A DNA stretch of 64,000 nucleotides from Micropterix aruncella (taxonomy: Eukaryota > Arthropoda > Insecta > Lepidoptera > Micropterigidae), in NCBI GenBank assembly GCA_944548615.1, contig OX155967.1:1363321-1427320 (forward strand), given 5' to 3'. The notes under the pieces were generated by a model. The model saw nothing but the letters and a program-made list of their open reading frames with translations. It did no database searches and was not told the DNA's origin. This document shows, piece by piece, positions 9,540 to 25,832 of this stretch. A program made the position numbers and the translations under genes. The first letter of the stretch is position 1; each line of letters starts with the position of its first letter.

Positions 9540-11059
9540 ATACACTTTGAAAGAAGCAAATAAAAGAAACGACACGATAAAACGAAAGAAATCGGTTCCT
9601 CTCCCTTGTCCAACGCTTAAGCGGTAGTTAGTTTTCAGTGATTCCATCACAAAGTGAGCAAAGAACTCACAGAGAATGTACTTGCCAATAACACTCCAAA
9701 GCAAAGCACAAGCAATATAGAGCCACCGAAAAGTACACGATATTCCAAATCTGTGCTGAGTACAGATCTAATTAATAATGATGAACAGGCTTTTGAAAAT
9801 GTATTATCATTTGATGAATTTTAATTACAAAAGTCGGCGCACCACTACAAAGCGACACTGTCAAGGCTACAAAAAGGAAGTCTCAAATGTACTGCGTAAT
9901 TTTAAATGTATTTATTCGTCTCTTTACATTTAATATGTATGTATCTACTCAGAAATAACAGACTACTTTGCCAACCAGAAATGTCTTCATGATTTTTTGT
10001 CTTAATGATTTTATATTTTAATTAATAATTATTTATTTTTAATGATGTGTATTTCTTTAAAGTTTACAATGATGTGCTTACAGTATCTAAAAATAAATTA
10101 TATTACTTTTTAATTAAATAATTTTTTAATGATAATGTACAAGGCGATGGGTGTCGTTATGTCCTCCTCAAAGAACTATTATACCGCGAATAAATAGTTC
10201 GATACACAATGTTGTTTTTTAATTCGATTCTAAATGTTTTTTTCTGCCAAAAAATACTATCAAAAACTGTCACTACAACTATCAAAAAAATACTAAAGCT
10301 GTATCTCACGGAACATGAATTGCGATTTATGTCATTTAAAAGCCCTTGGAAAACTGTATCCAAAACAGTTAACGGCATTTCTCCAATTGTCATCTATCAC
10401 CATTTAAAATAATTTTAAAATGTCGAAAATTAATTAGTGACAGGTGACTCTTCTTAATACAGTTTTTCAGGGGATTTCAAATGACATATCGCAAATGAAA
10501 TTCTGTAAGATATGGCTTCTGTCAATTTTTGACAGTGATAGTTTGGTTTAACAGTTGACAGCCAAAATCTAATGGGCGCATTCCAGGGTGATACTATCCC
10601 TATGTTCCAAATTTCAACTCAATCGGTTCAACGGCTCGGCAGTTATCGTGAGAGATTACATACAGGCAAACAGACATACATTTCTCTGAAAATGGTCTTA
10701 ATCATCTTGGTGGACCTCAAAATGGACATCTCTATCGTTATCTAAACATTTTTTTCCGCACGATCACAACACCTTCCCTACCAGTGGCAGCCGGGAAAGT
10801 AATATAATGTTCAAGTTTAGATGATGATAAAGCGTAGCCTTCTTCACCAGCGTAGGTACATGACACTTGCATAATCCCAAAATATAAATCCCATTGCAAT
10901 AGTGTATACCTAGTGTGTTTAGTCCAGACATCGATAGCGAGTGAATATCGCTGCGAGATGAGTCAACATAATAAACACCTGCCCCGTCGCGAGGGGAGGG
11001 GGTAAGTAGGCGGGGCTTAAAAACTCAGATACGGTTTATTTTTTAAGTAGTACGTCGCC
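9540..11059. other. Non-coding right part of the TTAA element
   Basis: No gene was recognised. Around 10590-10680 sequence of the type ttccaaatttcaactcaat occurs, a motif style common in insect interspersed repeats. A GC-rich block lies at 10980-11020. The last 14 bases form the inverted terminus. Confidence 0.4.
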
Positions 11060-11063
11060 TTAA

Positions 11064-12960
11064 GGATTATATAATTGACTGCGCTGATAAATTTTATGGA
11101 TTAACGTCCAAAGACTGCAGGAGAATAGCTTACCAAATGGCTACCATTAACAAAATTGAAATTCCGTTAACCTGGAATACGCAACAAATGGCTGGCAAAG
11201 ATTGGATGAGGGGTTTTAGGGCAAGGCACCATGAACTGTCTGTCAAGAAACCAGAGGCCTGCAGCTTGGGGAGAGCGACGGCATTCAACAAAGTCAACGT
11301 ACAAAATTTTTTTGATAACCTGAAAGAGGTATACAGTCGCCATCCATCTTTTGCTAGTGGAAACAGAGTATACAATTTGGACGAAACTTCTACCACAACA
11401 GTGCATCGTCCCCACAAAGTTCTTGCACCTAAAGGCCGCAGTGTGTGTAAGGTGACAAGCGGTGAACGTGGAGTGTTGGTTACCACTTGCTGCATAGTAA
11501 ATGCGCTGGGCCAGGCGTTGCCACCTGCTATGGTGTTTCCTCGAAAAAACTATAAAGCACACATGATTCACGGAGCGCCTTCAGGGACGCTAGGATTGGC
11601 CTCTCCTAGCGGTTGGATGAATGCTGAACTATTTGTAGAAGTAATGAAACATTTCATTCAGGTAAGTGCATTCTATTAGCGATCTTTCCATTTCCTGTAC
11701 TAAGTTATTAGGTTTTATAGCGTGGATGATAAATGTATTATTCTTTCTTATTTTCAGTATTCTTGTGCATCGAAGGAAAACCCTGCGCTACTCATACTGG
11801 ACAACCACGAGAGCCACCTATCTATAGAGGCGATTGATCTTGCAAAAGCCTCTGGTGTAACAATGCTCACACTTCATCCTCACACCACTGCAAAGATGCA
11901 GCCCTTGGATGTTGGCCTAAACGGCCCATTCAAATCATATTACAATGCCGCAGTAGACGCTTGGTTGGTGCGCAACCCGGCAAGGCAATTAACGATCTAT
12001 AACATTGCCGAATGCGTTGGTATATCATACATGAGGGCCATGACACCAATAAATATAACCAATGCATTTAAAAAATGTGGTATCTTCCCATTTGATGATC
12101 AAATTTTCACTGATGTGGATTTTTTACCCAGTGAAGTAACCAATAGGCCTGCACCAAATGCAGGCGAAGAAGAAAGAGAAATGGAGGAAAATGGAAACAA
12201 AGAACTTGTAACTGAAGGAGTACCACAATCATCGGCAACTTCTTCTGAGGAGCAAGATATAGTGACTGAGAACATTACTCCTCAGCCCTCCACTTCTGCT
12301 GTTAGTGAGGTTTATAGAGCTACGGATAAATTTGTTTCTCCGAAGATCTTCCTACCAGCTTTGAAGGGAGAACCTCGCAAGAAGTCGAAGAGAAAAGCAG
12401 GAAAGAGTATGGTAGCCACGGACACTCCAGAGAAGAATGCTTTAGCAGATAAAAAAAACAAGAAAAATCTGAAGAGAGTGAAAGCAGTCAAGACGGATTT
12501 GTTTAAGAATAAACGAAAGAGAGTAAAATCTGATTCATCAGATAATGAAGAAGATGAGTTTAAGTGCAGTGGCTCATCTTCGGGTGGAGAAGATTTTATG
12601 AGCGGATCTGAAGAGGAAGAAATAATTTTGGACGATGAATTTCCTCCATTAGCACGGAACCCACGCCCAAAAGACTTTGTCATTGTAGCTTTCGCATCCA
12701 AGAAAACTCAAGTCTATTACTTGGCAGAAGTCCTGGAAGAGCTGGAAGACGATGACTGCAACTATTTTGTATCATATTTGAAATTAATAAGCAAGGCCAC
12801 CCATTGTTTTTCGTTTCCACTGGAACCCGATACAGCTGGAGTCAATCGAAAAGATATAAAATATGTTTTACCGCTTCCCAAAATGACAGCTAGTACGTCG
12901 CGTCAACAAGCTATCTACAAGTTTCCCGTCAACATGTCGCTGCTAAACTTACGATATTAA
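11064..12960 (+). pseudogene. pogo/Tigger transposase, catalytic part and acidic tail (two exons)
   Basis: Exon 2 runs 11064-11661 and exon 3 runs 11758-12960. The intron has GTAAGT and TTTTCAG borders and is phase 0. The region holds the CENP-B-type second DNA-binding domain (AYQMATINKIEIPLTW and following), then the DDE_1 catalytic core. The three acidic residues sit in YNLDET (11380), LILDNHESH (11810) and MQPLDVGL (11908). The C-terminal half is charged, with KKSKRKAGK and a serine/glutamate-rich segment (12525-12640), like a nuclear protein tail. No stop or frameshift occurs in these exons. The gene is broken only by the element at 4896-11059. Confidence 0.8.
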
Positions 12961-13523
12961 TTAATGATCAGTGCTTTGATACTCGATTTTTATTTAGGTA
13001 TAAACATTTTTAGACCAAACTTTAGCTCAGTTGATTACCTGGAAGGTTTCATGTTTTTTTAAAATTGGATATAATGGTAAAGACCACTTTTATGTTAAAG
13101 AGCTTAACTCGTTATAACTTAATTCGTTACTTAGAACCATTTAACTACCTAAATCACTGAATTTTTGTAGCATTTTATGACTAATAAACATAAAAAAAAT
13201 AAAATGCTGTTTTTATTTACTATAATTTGTAAGCATAAATGCGATATATCTAGGACCATGATTCACTGGGTACCTCGTGGTTCATTGACTCCCACCACCC
13301 CGGTTCATTGCATACCATAGGTTGCACACATTGAACCATTTCCCATTTCTTGAGAAAAACCTTCATACCACGATCCTATTAAACATACACCAAATTTAAG
13401 TATACATGATGAAAGTTAATACAACTACCTAGATCCTTTGCCAAAAATATGTTTATGATCTATCATAGAAGAGATGCTACGGCTTTTCAAATTTTTGGTG
13501 GTTCATAGGCTACCACTCAACCC
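12961..13523. other. 3' flank and right end of the pogo element
   Basis: Non-coding. An AATAAA-like signal lies near 13184-13202, and subterminal GGTTCATTGA-type repeats lie at 13280-13340. It ends at the imperfect terminal inverted repeat before TA at 13524. Confidence 0.45.
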
Positions 13524-13761
13524 TACTCCGAAACTGTCACACCGATCGTCTAAAAAAGACCTGTTTTATGTTCCTATTGAAATTTGCTATTAGATATTTG
13601 TAACGTCGTTATGTAAAGCAATAAAGATTATTCATAATTATTAGTCGATTAAATAATCCATAATTAGCGGTCGGCCTCGCCTGGCCATTTCGGGCCGTCT
13701 GGGGTTCGACGGTAAATATCAATTCTGGACGTTTCGGGCCGTCTGGTACGCGAGGGGTTAA

Positions 13762-14290
13762 GATCTGTCCTGCGTACGAGTTAAATATATTATAGAGTTT
13801 AGGTCCGAGATATGCGTAGTGTCGTTGTCCGTATACAGTCCTCAGTTTTGGTTGAATCTGTTTGTCTTTGTGTCTAGTGTTGTGTTTGTGCTCTGGTTTG
13901 TCTTTATCCGTGTTCTTCATGAGGTCCCTTCGATAGCGCACCAAAACAGCGCGTATGTATAATTGGCGTACGTCAAGTACTTTAAAGTCTGTATATAGGT
14001 CGTCTGACGGGGAGCAATATGGCTTCTTGTTAATGACTATGAGCAAAGCCTTTTGCGCTTTGACCAGTGGGTCAAGATTTGTTCTTGCCATACCGCCCCA
14101 ACCGATTTGTCCGTATGTAAGTAGAGTCTGCGCCAGAGCATACTAAACAGTCCGTAGTAGGTTAATGTTGAGTATGTTTCTTATATTTTTAAATATATAA
14201 ATCAACTTTCTAGTCCGTTTAGTCGTAGCCTCAATGTGTTGTGTCCATTTTAGATTTTGGTCAATGACTATTCCTAGATATAAATCAATG
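13762..14290 (-). pseudogene. LINE ORF2 C-terminal fragment interrupted by the MITE nest
   Basis: On the minus strand the frame gives LGIVIDQNLKWTQHIEA, RTNLDPLVKAQKALLIVI, SPSDDLYTDFKVLDVRQLYI and HNTRH. This is the region after the reverse transcriptase in jockey/CR1-type LINEs. A relative lies at 59640-60118 ([20 protein letters not shown]). The frame is cut at TTAA (13758-13761) and resumes at 4033 on the same strand. A stop lies near 14140. Confidence 0.65.
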
Positions 14291-14566
14291 ACTATTCATT
14301 CCTATACATATCTTACCATTTCGTCGACGACCGAAAACATCAATGCCTGTTGGGATGCCTTCAGCCCTTTGAAAAGAACAGCCTTCAGGGGCTCCTCGGT
14401 GAAGATGAACGTTGTGTATATTCCGACCACAACAGTCATCAAGATCAGCGGTTGTAGCATGGTAAAGAATATTTTTAGAACATTGTTCTTGAAAGAGCTG
14501 AAACAATTATACGAAAGACAATTATAAATTAGTAGAGGTACATTTTACGGGAGGGAAATATGTATT
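14291..14566. other. Short open frame of unknown origin
   Basis: A plus-strand frame of about 77 codons ends at 14527 (SPLKRTAFRGSSVKMNVVYI). No family was recognised and its surroundings are transposon debris. It may belong to the adjoining LINE or be chance. Confidence 0.2.
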
Positions 14567-14737
14567 ATGTGGCAAGACAGCTGTCCTAAACCTACCACAG
14601 CCGGTTCGTAAGTCCGGATTCCACTGCTCACCCCCCAGAAGTGTAAAAAAAAATATAGTATTATGATGGGCCCGACTCCGGTCGGTGAATTCCATGGCAG
14701 CTCCGTTTGTATTTATTTATTTATTTATTTATTATTA
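14567..14737 (+). mobile_element. 3' tail of the RLE-type LINE family (copy 1 of 6)
   Basis: It holds only the shared 3' untranslated end: GTGGCAAGACAGCTGTCC, then CCACAGCCGGTTCGTAAGTC, then GGGCCCGACTCCGGTCGGTG. It finishes in a run of TTTA units. The same tail ends the copies at 23401, 31206, 50182, 50866 and 55512. Extreme 5' truncation is typical of target-primed reverse transcription. Confidence 0.8.
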
Positions 14738-15210
14738 TTGTTGGAAATGCAGGCAATTTGTGAAGAGTTTCAAGCTTTTCAAGACTACCTTCTACATCAA
14801 TTTTTACCGATTAGTAATAATAAATGTTGAGGTAAGTGGTCTCATCATGATAAAAAAATATATTCAAAGTCGACACTCTTGAGCAAAATTAGTCTTGTCA
14901 ATTCCTTTCAAATGTATACAATAAGAAGAGACTAGTAAAGACATTCTCCAATTGTCAATATCAATGGTACTCCAACACTAGAAAGTGTGATACTGAATAA
15001 AAACTAAAAATGGTTATCATTCAAACATGAACTTATATTTCGAAAAGTTGTAACCGAGTCGAGTGTATCATTTCTTTCCCATTGAGCATCACTACAGAAT
15101 ATACAGTAAAAGAAATTACTATGTTTATGACAGGTAAAAATTTTGCAGACAGCACTGAAATGAGTAGTACTTTTTTCTGTTTAATATGCACACACACTAG
15201 AAATGTCAGT
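14738..15210. other. AT-rich stretch without a recognised gene
   Basis: No coding region, repeat relation or RNA gene was recognised. Confidence 0.4.
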
Positions 15211-15470
15211 TATCCCTAGTGCCCGGCTCTACACTATGGCCGCGAACGCCGCGAAAACAGGCGCGAACAGCGCGAACGCTAGTGTGGATGGTTTTCGCGC
15301 CCGTTCGCCTCCGTTCGCGGCGTTCCCCGTTTTTTGTCGGTTTTTTGGACCCGCGACAAAGGGTCCGCGAAGCGCGAAACTTATCCACACTCGCGGCGTT
15401 CGCGCAGTCCGGCGCCAGCGCTTCTAGCGAGAGTTTGTGTGTTTTGTTTGGTTATCGATTTTCGGACATC

Positions 15471-22381
<6,911 letters not shown>

Positions 22382-23231
22382 ATAAAATTTTCATTTTAAT
22401 TATTAGTTCCTATTCATTCCCTTTTTAATTTCTTCGTATGATAATTAAAGTTTGTAAAAAAACTGATGTGTATTATTTTGTTACATACCTTAATTTCATT
22501 CTTTAAGACTTCAGTTAGAGCCACACAAACTTCAGGAATTATCTGTGAAATAAGTTGAGGAGAAATTTTGAATAAGAAGTGGAGGCTGTCGTAACTGTCT
22601 CCGGAAGCCAAGAATCTCAACGTGACAGCGAGACGTATTCGTGCTGGAATTGCTTCCCTCAGATGGGTTTCTTTTTTACTAATCGATTGTGTGATTTTCT
22701 GAAGCAAATACTCAAAATCCACGTATGACATGCGAGTAAATTTATTGAATTCGCCGGAAGGTTCAGAAAATAGTTCTGACAATTGGTTATCCATAGTTAA
22801 TCTGTAACAAGCAAAATGAAATTATATTTTTCATAACACCAGTGCAAAACAAATAAGTGTTTAAATACCCGTCAAATAAATTAAATCGCATTTAAGTGAT
22901 ACGCCGCCGAGAGGTGTATACATACCTTGTTCTATTGCGATGTATTTGTGTCATCCACCATCTCCTTCTTTTCCATGTTTTTTTTATTTTTCTTTTATGC
23001 TGAATGTGCAGATAGTTATAGTACGACAATGCGCACAGAGCTACAGCAGCAGCTATCTCGACGTCCATTTCGCCGCAGTGTTCACGCTCAACTGTCACTG
23101 TTCGCGGAGTATATTTACGCCGTAAATTCACGGCAATAGTGTGGAGGGGCGTTTGCGGCGTAAATTTACGGCGCGAGTTCACGGCGTAAATTTACGCCGT
23201 GAATTTACGACCATAGTGTGGAGGGGCCTTA

Positions 23232-23400
23232 GCAGACAGTTTTTGTTTTGGAGCAATTTGTTACTAATTGAGACACATTAAATCGAATGGCATCAAAACA
23301 AATTTTTGTTTGTTGTGTTAGCTCTTGTCAGTTGGTTCTTTAAGAACTTAAAAACTAATGGGCTGATTTTGATATTATTCAGTATTCTCACACATACATA
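23232..23400. other. Spacer between Harbinger 1 and a LINE copy
   Basis: AT-rich, no gene recognised. Confidence 0.4.
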
Positions 23401-24670
23401 TGCTGCTCTACACCAACTCCAGAATAACCAAAAATTCGATTCTGTGCAATTCCAAAGATCCGGCAATATCGAAGCACGTAATAAGTGGCCGTAGTGATTC
23501 AAATGATCTACAAGCCCGCGTAGACTTACACAAAAAGTTCCTTACTGGAATCAGCCAGAATGGCACTGGTCTGGGGTATGGCAGTACAACCACGAGCGAC
23601 GTGGACTTGAAGAAGTCTCTTTTGCGGGGAGATTACGACAGCAAGAGTATGGCTCATGCTATTGGCCTTCAATGCCAGAATGATTGGACAACAATTGGGG
23701 ACTTTTGCATTCCGCCTCCAATGCACTGGAAGGTAATGCTCTATGACTGGACGCCAGAGATGCTGAAATTTTATTTGAATGCCTTTCAGCATACACTTCC
23801 AGACCCCAGTAACCTCGCTCGTTGGAGCTTTGCCGAGGATAGTTCTTGTCCCCTCTGTAGCAATACCCCTTGCACAGCTAGACACATTCTAGCTGGCTGC
23901 AAAGTGGCCTTAGATCAAGGACGGTACACTTACCGCCATGACAAAGTTCTCGCTGTTATTCGCGAGGTAATTAGTCTCTCAGTGGCTCGTGCCAACAAGG
24001 GTTTGACAGTATCCTCCAAACCCCCAATACAGTTTGTGCGGGATGGCTCTAAAGGCAAAAAACATTTAACTACAAAACCTTTCACAATAATCGAGAAAGC
24101 TACAGATTGGATTCTGGAGGTTGATTCGGTAAGCAGTATAAATTCCCTGAAAGTCTCGGATGCACAGCCCTCCGTCCAGATATAACTCTTTACTCTCTAT
24201 CTCGGAAGGTGGCTCTTATTGTAGAAATAACTGTTCCATGGGAATCAAATATCCCAAAAGACCACGAGTACAAATTAAATAAATACCATGATCTTGCAAA
24301 TGCCGTAACCCGGATTGGCTTCACTGTTCACCTTCACGCGGTGGAAGTTGGCGCTCGTGGCCTGCCAGCTAAATCTCTATTTCACCTCTTTAAAGATCTT
24401 GGCCTTTCCAGAAAAATAATCAACTCTTTCTTAGAAAAATTATCTAAAACTGCAATTTGCGCATCTCAAATTCTATGGCTTCGAAGGGGGAGTGAATGGG
24501 TGGTAAGGTGAATGCTCACATGTGGCAAGACAGCTGTCCTAAACCTACCACAGCCGGTTCGTAAGTCCGGAATCCACTGCTCACCCCCAGAAGTGTAAAA
24601 AAATAGTATTATGATGGGCCCGACTCCGGTCGGTGAATTCCATGGCAGCTCCGTTTGTTTTTATTTATGA
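23401..24670 (+). mobile_element. RLE-type LINE, 5'-truncated copy (copy 2 of 6)
   Basis: Starts abruptly inside ORF2 ([20 protein letters not shown]) and continues through the zinc knuckle ([19 protein letters not shown]). A frameshift near 24130 follows, then the endonuclease region ([20 protein letters not shown]) and the shared 3' tail. It is almost identical to the matching part of the copy at 31206-34605. It lies outside GPAA1 exon i, on the gene's 3' side. Confidence 0.9.
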
Positions 24671-25561
24671 CATAAGTATTTCTATTTCTGTTGAGTATAT
24701 TAGGCACATTTCAATTTTAGGTTTTTCAGAGTATTTTATCGAGCTGCAGAGATCTTCACATTATCGCAATAACTATTCGCTCTGAGTTTATCATCATAAT
24801 GGCGTTTCATTCAACTATAAGGACCCAATAAATTTCTTCATATTATACTTCCATGAAATCCCAATTATAATAATAATAATATTTAAATATTTTTTTACAA
24901 AGGTCACCTTATTTATTTTCGCGACCCATCATCAATAACAATAGTAGCAGTCAAACAATATCTTATAACTAACCTCCCGTTAAACTCAAGGTCAGCTGTC
25001 CAGCTTGCTGGACACTCATATTCACAGGCGAACCAACCAGGTTTTTACCACCCCTGAGCGACTTGTTTCTAGTCCGGCACCTGAGGTCTCCCAAGGTAGG
25101 AGTCCTTAGCCGGCGAGCCTCCTTACATGCCTGGTTTTGCAAATGAGAACTGATTGGTTATGGATGTGCGACTAGCGCCCTAGTCTATAGACATTTTGTA
25201 CAAACCTCAACATCTTTACTCGTACGTCCGTAATTCTTATATAATCTCAAATATTTCAATAAATTAGCTTTCCTAAAAAATCGGTAATCATTACATTATA
25301 TGAACAATAAATAATACTTGATTTTTATTTATTTTTTTCACTTATATTATTAATTTATAATAGGACAGGGCTGTGGGCATTTTCTTTGGGAAGCAGAAGG
25401 GCGGGATAAGAATAACTTTGGGAATCACTGATTTATATACATGTTATAATAATATAATAAAACAAAACTCCTGACATTTATTTCTGACCGCAACTCCTAT
25501 ACTATCGAAACTGCCGTGCGCCTGTAGCACATCCCTACAGCTAGTAAGATGAAATCCTCAC
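24671..25561. other. Stretch downstream of GPAA1 exon i
   Basis: It begins the intron after the gtgagg donor at 25561-25556. The missing last GPAA1 exon (expected to encode about 70-100 residues ending in a membrane helix) was searched for and not found here. The sequence at 25415-25432, ACTTTGGGAATCACTG, resembles a hAT terminal motif without a visible partner. Confidence 0.4.
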
Positions 25562-25832
25562 CTTAATGCAGTTCCGGATGTCCGCAACTCCAGCGCAAGT
25601 ACAAATGGTGTATAAACTGCAGCCAGGCAGAAGCCGAGTGCGAAGTTGTGCATGCCGATGGACAGCAGGGAAGTGGCCAACTCCACCAGACCAAGGATGA
25701 CCAGGATGCGTGTTTCCTCGGGCGAAGTTTGTCGACGGATCAACACAGGAAGTAGTAATGCCAATATAACCGATATCAGAAGGTAGCCCAGATAGAGTGC
25801 TTCATCCGTTGGGTAGTGGAAGTACTTTACAC
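25562..25832 (-). CDS. GPAA1: GPAA1 exon i (C-terminal membrane region)
   Basis: Starts after TTTTTGAAG at 25833 and ends at AAG/GTGAGG. It encodes two or three hydrophobic helices: [37 protein letters not shown] and [18 protein letters not shown]. These align with the membrane region of animal GPAA1 (NFSLGFLLATTMVP in human). It ends in phase 2, so at least one more exon must follow to the left. Confidence 0.9.

Larger units (their letters stand above)
4896..11059. mobile_element. 6.16 kb TTAA-flanked element with YqaJ remnant
   Basis: TTAA duplications lie at 4892-4895 and 11060-11063. The termini are inverted: left GGCGACGATGTAGG, right (complement) GGCGACGTACTAC. The element interrupts the pogo transposase ORF, which otherwise rejoins in frame. 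It carries a decayed YqaJ-type exonuclease gene that is itself interrupted. TTAA targets with GG termini fit Kolobok and also some piggyBac-like elements. YqaJ genes are best known from ISL2EU elements, whose target differs, so the superfamily is unresolved. No transposase was recognised. Confidence 0.6.
4135..13523 (+). mobile_element. pogo/Tigger-type DNA transposon, split by a TTAA element
   Basis: TA dinucleotides flank the element (4133-4134 and 13524-13525). Its ends are imperfect inverted repeats: left GGGTGGGGTGGTGGCC, right (complement) GGGTTGAGTGGTAGCC. CCTATGAACCACCA occurs near both ends, and GGTTCATTGA-like subterminal repeats lie at about 4510-4580 and 13280-13340. Without the 6.2 kb internal insertion it would be about 3.2 kb with one transposase gene. 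It sits inside the short piggyBac-type MITE. Confidence 0.7.
4034..13757. mobile_element. piggyBac-type MITE, split by a pogo element
   Basis: Both ends are flanked by TTAA (4030-4033 and 13758-13761) and start with the same inverted terminus CCCCTCGCG. The MITE's own sequence is only 4034-4134 and about 13526-13757 (around 0.33 kb, no transposase). Everything between is a later pogo insertion. The right arm holds two copies of a motif containing TTTCGGGCCGTCTGG. The host LINE ORF rejoins in frame when the element and one TTAA are removed. The piggyBac type is inferred from the TTAA target and the CCC-type termini. Confidence 0.65.

Noticed and set aside
12312..12701. 129-codon minus-strand frame within the pogo transposase
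   Set aside because: A shadow of the acidic and lysine-rich tail on the other strand, with low-complexity serine/phenylalanine content.
24990..25200. Candidate last GPAA1 exon in the block downstream of exon i
   Set aside because: Minus-strand frames give no hydrophobic helix or conserved C-terminal motif, and the block looks like repeat sequence.
25415..25432. hAT-type terminal motif; others near 41330 and 47817
   Set aside because: Only single ends with CACTG/GGGAA-type words were seen. No partner ends or 8-bp duplications were found.
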